Part shown: positions 60,577 through 64,000 of the stretch, one piece after another
Layout of the letters: each line of letters starts with the position of its first letter
How positions within the stretch are numbered: the first letter of the stretch is position 1
Assembly: GCF_001668725.1 (NCBI RefSeq)
Contig: NZ_LZKL01000016.1
Span: 124,001-188,000 of the forward strand
Source: Mycobacterium sp. E787
GTDB taxonomy: Bacteria > Actinomycetota > Actinomycetes > Mycobacteriales > Mycobacteriaceae
Length of the DNA: 64,000 nucleotides
Reading direction: 5' to 3'
Program-made: the position numbers and the translations under genes
Notes under the pieces: model-generated
The model's input: only the letters and a program-made list of their open reading frames with translations
What the model was told of the DNA's origin: nothing
Databases searched by the model: none

Positions 60577-61311
60577 TTATGCGGGAACATCCTCGGCGCG
60601 GTCCAGGTTGCGGAAGCCTTCCGCGGGCTTCTTGATGCCCAACAGGAAAGGCAGCGCGCCGAACTCGAGCTTCGCCGTCGCCCCGAACCGGCCGAGACGG
60701 CTGCGCCGGGGCGGCGTCGGCAAAACACCCGGCACCTCCGACGTGGCAAGGTCGATGTAATGCGTCGACGTATCCCCGATGCCCTCGAAGTGGTGGACCA
60801 GCGGCTTGCACAACCCGCGCATCGGGTCTTCGAGGCACGCGGCGACCGGATCGGTCATCAACACGTACTCGAGCACTGGCACCGAGTTTTTCAGCATCCG
60901 ATGCACGAGGATGACGTCGACGCCGGCGAGTTCGACGTGCCGCTTCACCCGTTGCTCCGCCACCTCCCCCTCGTGCACGACGAACTTCAGCGAAAGGTTG
61001 TCCAGCTGCGAACAGCTGGCGCACTCGCAGGCAATGTCCGCCTTGAACCGCTCGCGCTGCGCCAGGAACGCCCCGCGCATCCGTGACAGCCGGTCGCACA
61101 CGAGCACTTTGGCGTTGCCGTCCGGCGCCCAGAAGAACGCCGCGTCGCCCTCCAGCTTGGCCAGTTTCAAACCTTTGCCGGCATCGATCACCGCCTCCAG
61201 CAGTCCGGCCACCGTCAGCTGCGCGTGCGCCAGGTGGGTGCGGTTCCAATTCATGTAATGCGTGTACCCGCCGATGTCGGCGATGAGCAGGACCGCGCGC
61301 CGGATGGCCAT
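60577..61311 (-). CDS. DUF2652 cyclase-like protein
   Basis: The 244-residue protein has a nucleotide-cyclase-like plan: [19 protein letters not shown] at the start, [26 protein letters not shown], a Cys-rich [11 protein letters not shown] segment and a late strand, the pattern of DUF2652. Catalytic Asp and metal residues of true cyclases are only in part present, so cyclase activity is not assured. The CxCxxC could bind a metal. ATG 61311. It stands alone, convergent with the lyase gene. Confidence 0.8.
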   Translation of the reverse strand: MAIRRAVLLIADIGGYTHYMNWNRTHLAHAQLTVAGLLEAVIDAGKGLKLAKLEGDAAFFWAPDGNAKVLVCDRLSRMRGAFLAQRERFKADIACECASCSQLDNLSLKFVVHEGEVAEQRVKRHVELAGVDVILVHRMLKNSVPVLEYVLMTDPVAACLEDPMRGLCKPLVHHFEGIGDTSTHYIDLATSEVPGVLPTPPRRSRLGRFGATAKLEFGALPFLLGIKKPAEGFRNLDRAEDVPA

Positions 61312-61420
61312 GATGTGGGCAGTTTAGTGGTTGCCAGTCGGCGTCTCAATGAATCTTGCACTGGACGAAATCGCCTCGCCGCGAGAGGCTTGCAAAGGTC
61401 TCACCCCGGAGGAGCCGAAT

Positions 61421-62326
61421 ATGGATGTGCTGCGAACCCCAGACTCCCGATTCGAAAACCTGGAGGGCTATCCGTTCGTAGCGAATTACGTCGACGTGGC
61501 CGCGAGCGACACCCGGCCGCTGCGCATGCACTTCCTCGATGAGGGACCGGCCGACGGGCCGCCGATCGTGCTGCTGCACGGCGAGCCCACCTGGAGCTAC
61601 CTGTACCGCACGATGATTCCGCCGCTGGCCGACGCCGGGAACCGCGTGCTGGCGCCCGACCTCATCGGCTTCGGTCGCTCCGACAAGCCCGGCCGGATCG
61701 AGGATTACACCTACCAGCGGCACGTCGAGTGGGCGACCGCCTGGTTCGAGCGCCTCAACCTCAAGGACGTCACGCTGTTCGTGCAGGACTGGGGTGCGCT
61801 CATCGGTCTGCGCATCGCCGCCGAGCAGGGTGACCGGATCGCGCGGCTGGTGGTGGCCAACGGCTTCCTGCCCACGGCGGAGCGGCCGACGCCGCCCGCC
61901 TTTTACGCCTGGCGCGCCTTCGCCCGCTACTCCCCCGTGCTTCCCGCCGGGCGCATCGTCGCCGCGGGGACCGTCCGCCACGTGGCGTCCAAAGTGCGGG
62001 CGGGCTACGACGCCCCCTTTCCCGACAAGACCTACCAGGCGGGCGCCCGCGCGTTCCCTCAGCTGGTGCCCACGTCGCCGCATGATCCGGCGATCCCGGC
62101 CAACCGGGCCGCGTGGAAGGCCCTGAGCCGCTGGGAGAAGCCCTGCCTGGCGATCTTCGGCGCGCGCGACCCCATCCTCGGGCGAGCGGACCGTCCCCTG
62201 ATCGCCCACATCCCCGGCGCAGCGGGCCAGCCCCACGCGCGCATCAACGCCAGCCACTTCATCCAGGAAGACGCCGGGCCGGAACTGGCCGACCGCGTCC
62301 TGTCCTGGCAGCAGGCCCTGCGCTGA
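61421..62326 (+). CDS. Haloalkane dehalogenase
   Basis: The 301-residue hydrolase has [14 protein letters not shown] (residues 52-65), the nucleophile Asp123 with Trp124 in [10 protein letters not shown], and [10 protein letters not shown] with the catalytic His. The Asp-Trp pair and a halide-binding Trp (W58 in PTWS) mark haloalkane dehalogenases rather than esterases. It cuts carbon-halogen bonds with water. The best match by position and length is Rv2296. ATG 61421 has GGAGGAG upstream. Longer starts upstream are not supported. Confidence 0.92.
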   Translation: MDVLRTPDSRFENLEGYPFVANYVDVAASDTRPLRMHFLDEGPADGPPIVLLHGEPTWSYLYRTMIPPLADAGNRVLAPDLIGFGRSDKPGRIEDYTYQRHVEWATAWFERLNLKDVTLFVQDWGALIGLRIAAEQGDRIARLVVANGFLPTAERPTPPAFYAWRAFARYSPVLPAGRIVAAGTVRHVASKVRAGYDAPFPDKTYQAGARAFPQLVPTSPHDPAIPANRAAWKALSRWEKPCLAIFGARDPILGRADRPLIAHIPGAAGQPHARINASHFIQEDAGPELADRVLSWQQALR

Positions 62327-62346
62327 GCGTCCTTACCGGGTGCTGA

Positions 62347-62460
62347 TCAGTCGCGAGACGCCGCGCCGAGGCGGGGGAACAGCGCCAGCGCGTTGGTGCG
62401 CTCGATCGCCGCCCGCGCGCCGGCGTCCAACCCGCGGTAGGTCTCCAGGCCGGCTCCTCT
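62347..62460 (-). pseudogene. Amidohydrolase C-terminal fragment
   Basis: Read on the minus strand, the frame ending at 62347-62349 encodes GLETYRGLDAGARAAIERTN then ALALFPRLGAASRD, which is the end of amidohydrolase-2 proteins. No start or body of that gene lies upstream in the window; the frame meets the start of the gene at 62495 instead. So only the last ~35 codons remain, probably after a deletion. Confidence 0.5.
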
Positions 62461-62494
62461 GTTGCCGCGCGCGACCGGATGCAACGATCAGCGA

Positions 62495-62941
62495 ATGGAC
62501 ATGGTGACGATGGGCCTGGTGGGTACGGTCGTGGGCGCGTCGGCCATGGGCATCGCGGGCGTCGCGAGGTCCGCCGCCGACAACTTGCTTCCCGGAATGG
62601 TAGAGGGCACCAGGAGCAAGCATCAGATGAAGATGCACCTGCACTCCCAACGCTGTGACGCGATCCAGCGCTGGCGCAGCGGCTTGGCGAACGCGCGGGA
62701 CGCCTACCGGCATTGGGCGTGCGGTCCCCGCGACGGCGACCCGCCCAACGTCGTCGGCGATGAATGGTTCGAGGGGTTGCGGCCGTACCTGCCGACCACC
62801 GGGGAAGCTTCCCTACTCCGCACCGCGCACGAAGTGCATTGCGACAACCCGACTCTGATGCTGCTGTCGCTGGAGATCGGACGGATCGAGAAGGAGTGGA
62901 CCGAGGAGGCGAAGGGGCGCCGGCGCCGCCTACGCTCCTAG
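62495..62941 (+). CDS. Unknown small protein
   Basis: A 148-residue product with a Gly/Ala-rich, mildly hydrophobic start (LVGTVVGASAMGIAGVARSAADNLL) and a soluble helical body (HSQRCDAIQRWRSGLANARDAYRHW, WFEGLRPYLPTTGEASLLRTAHEV, LEIGRIEKEWTEEAKGRRRR). The body has a cationic end. ATG 62495 is the chosen start. No known family comes to mind; the style recalls small phage or tail-associated proteins, which is not proof. It sits where an amidohydrolase gene was cut. Confidence 0.55.
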   Translation: MDMVTMGLVGTVVGASAMGIAGVARSAADNLLPGMVEGTRSKHQMKMHLHSQRCDAIQRWRSGLANARDAYRHWACGPRDGDPPNVVGDEWFEGLRPYLPTTGEASLLRTAHEVHCDNPTLMLLSLEIGRIEKEWTEEAKGRRRRLRS

Positions 62942-62951
62942 GGTCGGGTGA

Positions 62952-63698
62952 CTACTGCGCGTCCGGCGCCGACGTGACGGCGAGGACCGCTTCGGCGAGC
63001 TCGGGACGGCACACCACGAGATCGGGCAGTTTGGGGTCCGGCTGGTTATAGGCCAACGCCGATCCGTCGATGCGGGAGGTGTGCAGGCCGGCGGCCCGGG
63101 CCACCGCGACGGGGGCGGCCGAGTCCCATTCGAACTGGCCGCCCGCGTGCACGTACACGTCGGACAGGCCCTGCACGATCGACGCGACTTTGGCTCCGGC
63201 GGAACCCATTTCGACCAGGACGCCGCCGAGCGCGTCGCGAACGGTGAGCGCGATCGCGGGTGGGCGGGTGCGGGAGACGACGATGCGGGGCCGGCCGGGC
63301 GCGGCGGGAGGCGCGTCGACGTGCGGGGTCGCCAGGGTGAGGCCCTGCGCCGGCAGCGCCACCGCACCGGCCACGAGCTCACCGGCCTGCCAGAGCGCGA
63401 CGTGGACCGCCCAGTCGTCGCGCCCGAGCTCGGAGAATTCCCGCGTCCCGTCGAGCGGATCGACGATCCAGACCCGATCCGAACGCAATCGCACCGGGTC
63501 GTCGGCGCCCTCCTCGGACAGCACCGCGTCGCCGGGCCGCCCACCGCCGAGCGCCTCCATCAGGAAGTCGTGGGATCGCTTGTCCCCCGCTGCTTTTCGT
63601 TCGCCGGCGTCGGCTCCGGCGAACTCCTCCCGGACGGAAAGCAGCAGCCGCCCGGCCTCGGTGGCCAGCCGCGCCGCCAGCGCGTGATCGTCGTTCAT
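62952..63698 (-). CDS. cysQ: 3'(2'),5'-bisphosphate nucleotidase CysQ-like
   Basis: The 248-residue protein is an inositol-monophosphatase fold enzyme: SEEGADD with the metal Glu, WIVDPLDGTREF at residues 77-88 with the Asp-x-Asp-Gly-Thr metal site, GSAGAKVASIVQG and WDSAAPVAVARAAG. It fits CysQ of mycobacteria, which hydrolyses PAP to AMP and can also act on inositol phosphates. ATG 63698 has GGAG six bases upstream; a GTG four codons earlier is possible. It keeps sulfate assimilation running by removing PAP. Confidence 0.88.
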   Translation of the reverse strand: MNDDHALAARLATEAGRLLLSVREEFAGADAGERKAAGDKRSHDFLMEALGGGRPGDAVLSEEGADDPVRLRSDRVWIVDPLDGTREFSELGRDDWAVHVALWQAGELVAGAVALPAQGLTLATPHVDAPPAAPGRPRIVVSRTRPPAIALTVRDALGGVLVEMGSAGAKVASIVQGLSDVYVHAGGQFEWDSAAPVAVARAAGLHTSRIDGSALAYNQPDPKLPDLVVCRPELAEAVLAVTSAPDAQ

Positions 63699-63819
63699 CC
63701 GCAACTCCACGAATCGGTACTAACCTGAATAAGTTGGTAGTGTTGACCGACTTTACCCCGCCATGATTGGTGGCGCCGTCGACCCCCGGGCCCGACGTTT
63801 CTGCCATAATCTGGTGAAC

Positions 63820-64000
63820 GTGAGCGGGGGCAACGTCACATCGTCGAGCCGGTTGCGGTTTCCGGGAGGACACCTGGGGCTGGCCGGCGCCGTCGTGGCC
63901 GTGCTGCTGGTCGGCGGGCTGGTCTTCGGCGCGGTGAAGCTGATCGGCGGCGGGCGAAGCGCGTCCCCGCAGCCCACCACCCCACCGGCCCCGCCGACCT
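63820..64000 (+). CDS. Membrane-anchored protein, 5' part only
   Basis: The frame from GTG 63820 runs off the right edge. It has a short polar start, one membrane helix (LGLAGAVVAVLLVGGLVFGAVKLI) and a Pro/Thr-rich outer linker (PQPTTPPAPP), so it is likely an exported or anchored protein. TAATCT at 63806-63811 is a good -10 box nine bases ahead, so the mRNA may be leaderless, with GTG at its 5' end. The rest of the gene is outside the window. Confidence 0.6.
   Translation, partial: MSGGNVTSSSRLRFPGGHLGLAGAVVAVLLVGGLVFGAVKLIGGGRSASPQPTTPPAPPT

Noticed and set aside
1..64000. CRISPR array
   Set aside because: No set of regularly spaced direct repeats with unique spacers was seen on reading the sequence; only isolated palindromes and operators were found.
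1..64000. Insertion sequence or integrase gene
   Set aside because: No transposase with a DDE motif and no tyrosine or serine recombinase was recognised in any frame, so the island's mobility genes are absent or lost.

Overview
The window is high-GC actinobacterial DNA that reads as a non-tuberculous Mycobacterium chromosome. The evidence is family content (LpqH-type lipoprotein, DUF732 protein, F420-type LLM oxidoreductases, mycothiol-dependent-type enzymes, several P450s and TetR regulators, two Pkn-type kinases, an MgtA-like mannosyltransferase) and gene order. From about 26 kb onward, homologues of M. tuberculosis genes lipM (Rv2284), the Rv2287 antiporter, sseB (Rv2291), the Rv2294 aminotransferase and the Rv2296 dehalogenase appear in the same relative order, with many extra genes between them. 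These names rest on sequence recognition, not on a search.

Layout. 1-4.7 kb: end of a VapBC-type toxin-antitoxin pair, then a quinone oxidoreductase, a hydrolase, an SDR and an SMP-30 lactonase. 4.75-13.5 kb is an accessory, partly decayed island. It holds a broken FIST-domain gene, two unknown genes of possible mobile origin (5350-6725), a RecB-like nuclease gene ruined by three stops and a frameshift (7061-8348), three small regulator-like or zinc-ribbon genes, and an apparently intact type II restriction-modification set (C5 methyltransferase, endonuclease, Vsr). It ends with a KTSC protein and a tRNA-like 3' half (13436-13478). 13.5-17.7 kb: VOC protein, P450 plus hydrolase, Ser/Thr kinase. 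17.98-20.2 kb is a compact three-gene cassette: an OGG-fold glycosylase-like protein followed by two different PD-(D/E)XK-like nucleases. This is the best candidate for an undescribed anti-phage or DNA-damage system.

20.2-34 kb: PHP metallohydrolase, a coupled PhyH dioxygenase/FAD oxidase pair, a second kinase, lipM, TetR with its operator, an acyltransferase, a chagasin-like lipoprotein, an unusual MauE-thioredoxin-Cys-rich fusion and a CPA1 antiporter. 34-40 kb: AAA ATPase, then a TetR/FAD monooxygenase/acetolactate synthase/acetolactate decarboxylase run that would make acetoin. 40-48.6 kb: regulators, LLM enzyme, MgtA-like glycosyltransferase, and a TetR-methyltransferase-membrane operon with two tandem operators.

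48.7-52.4 kb is a tightly overlapping five-gene operon (hydrolase, SDR, LLM, lipoprotein, unknown). 53-59.1 kb holds two paralogous P450s, a TetR, a hydrolase, an LLM oxidoreductase, an AveC-like membrane protein and a 38-residue membrane peptide around clear palindromic operators; it looks like a small metabolic cluster. 59.3-64 kb returns to backbone genes (MalY-type lyase, DUF2652, haloalkane dehalogenase, CysQ) and a gene cut by the right edge.
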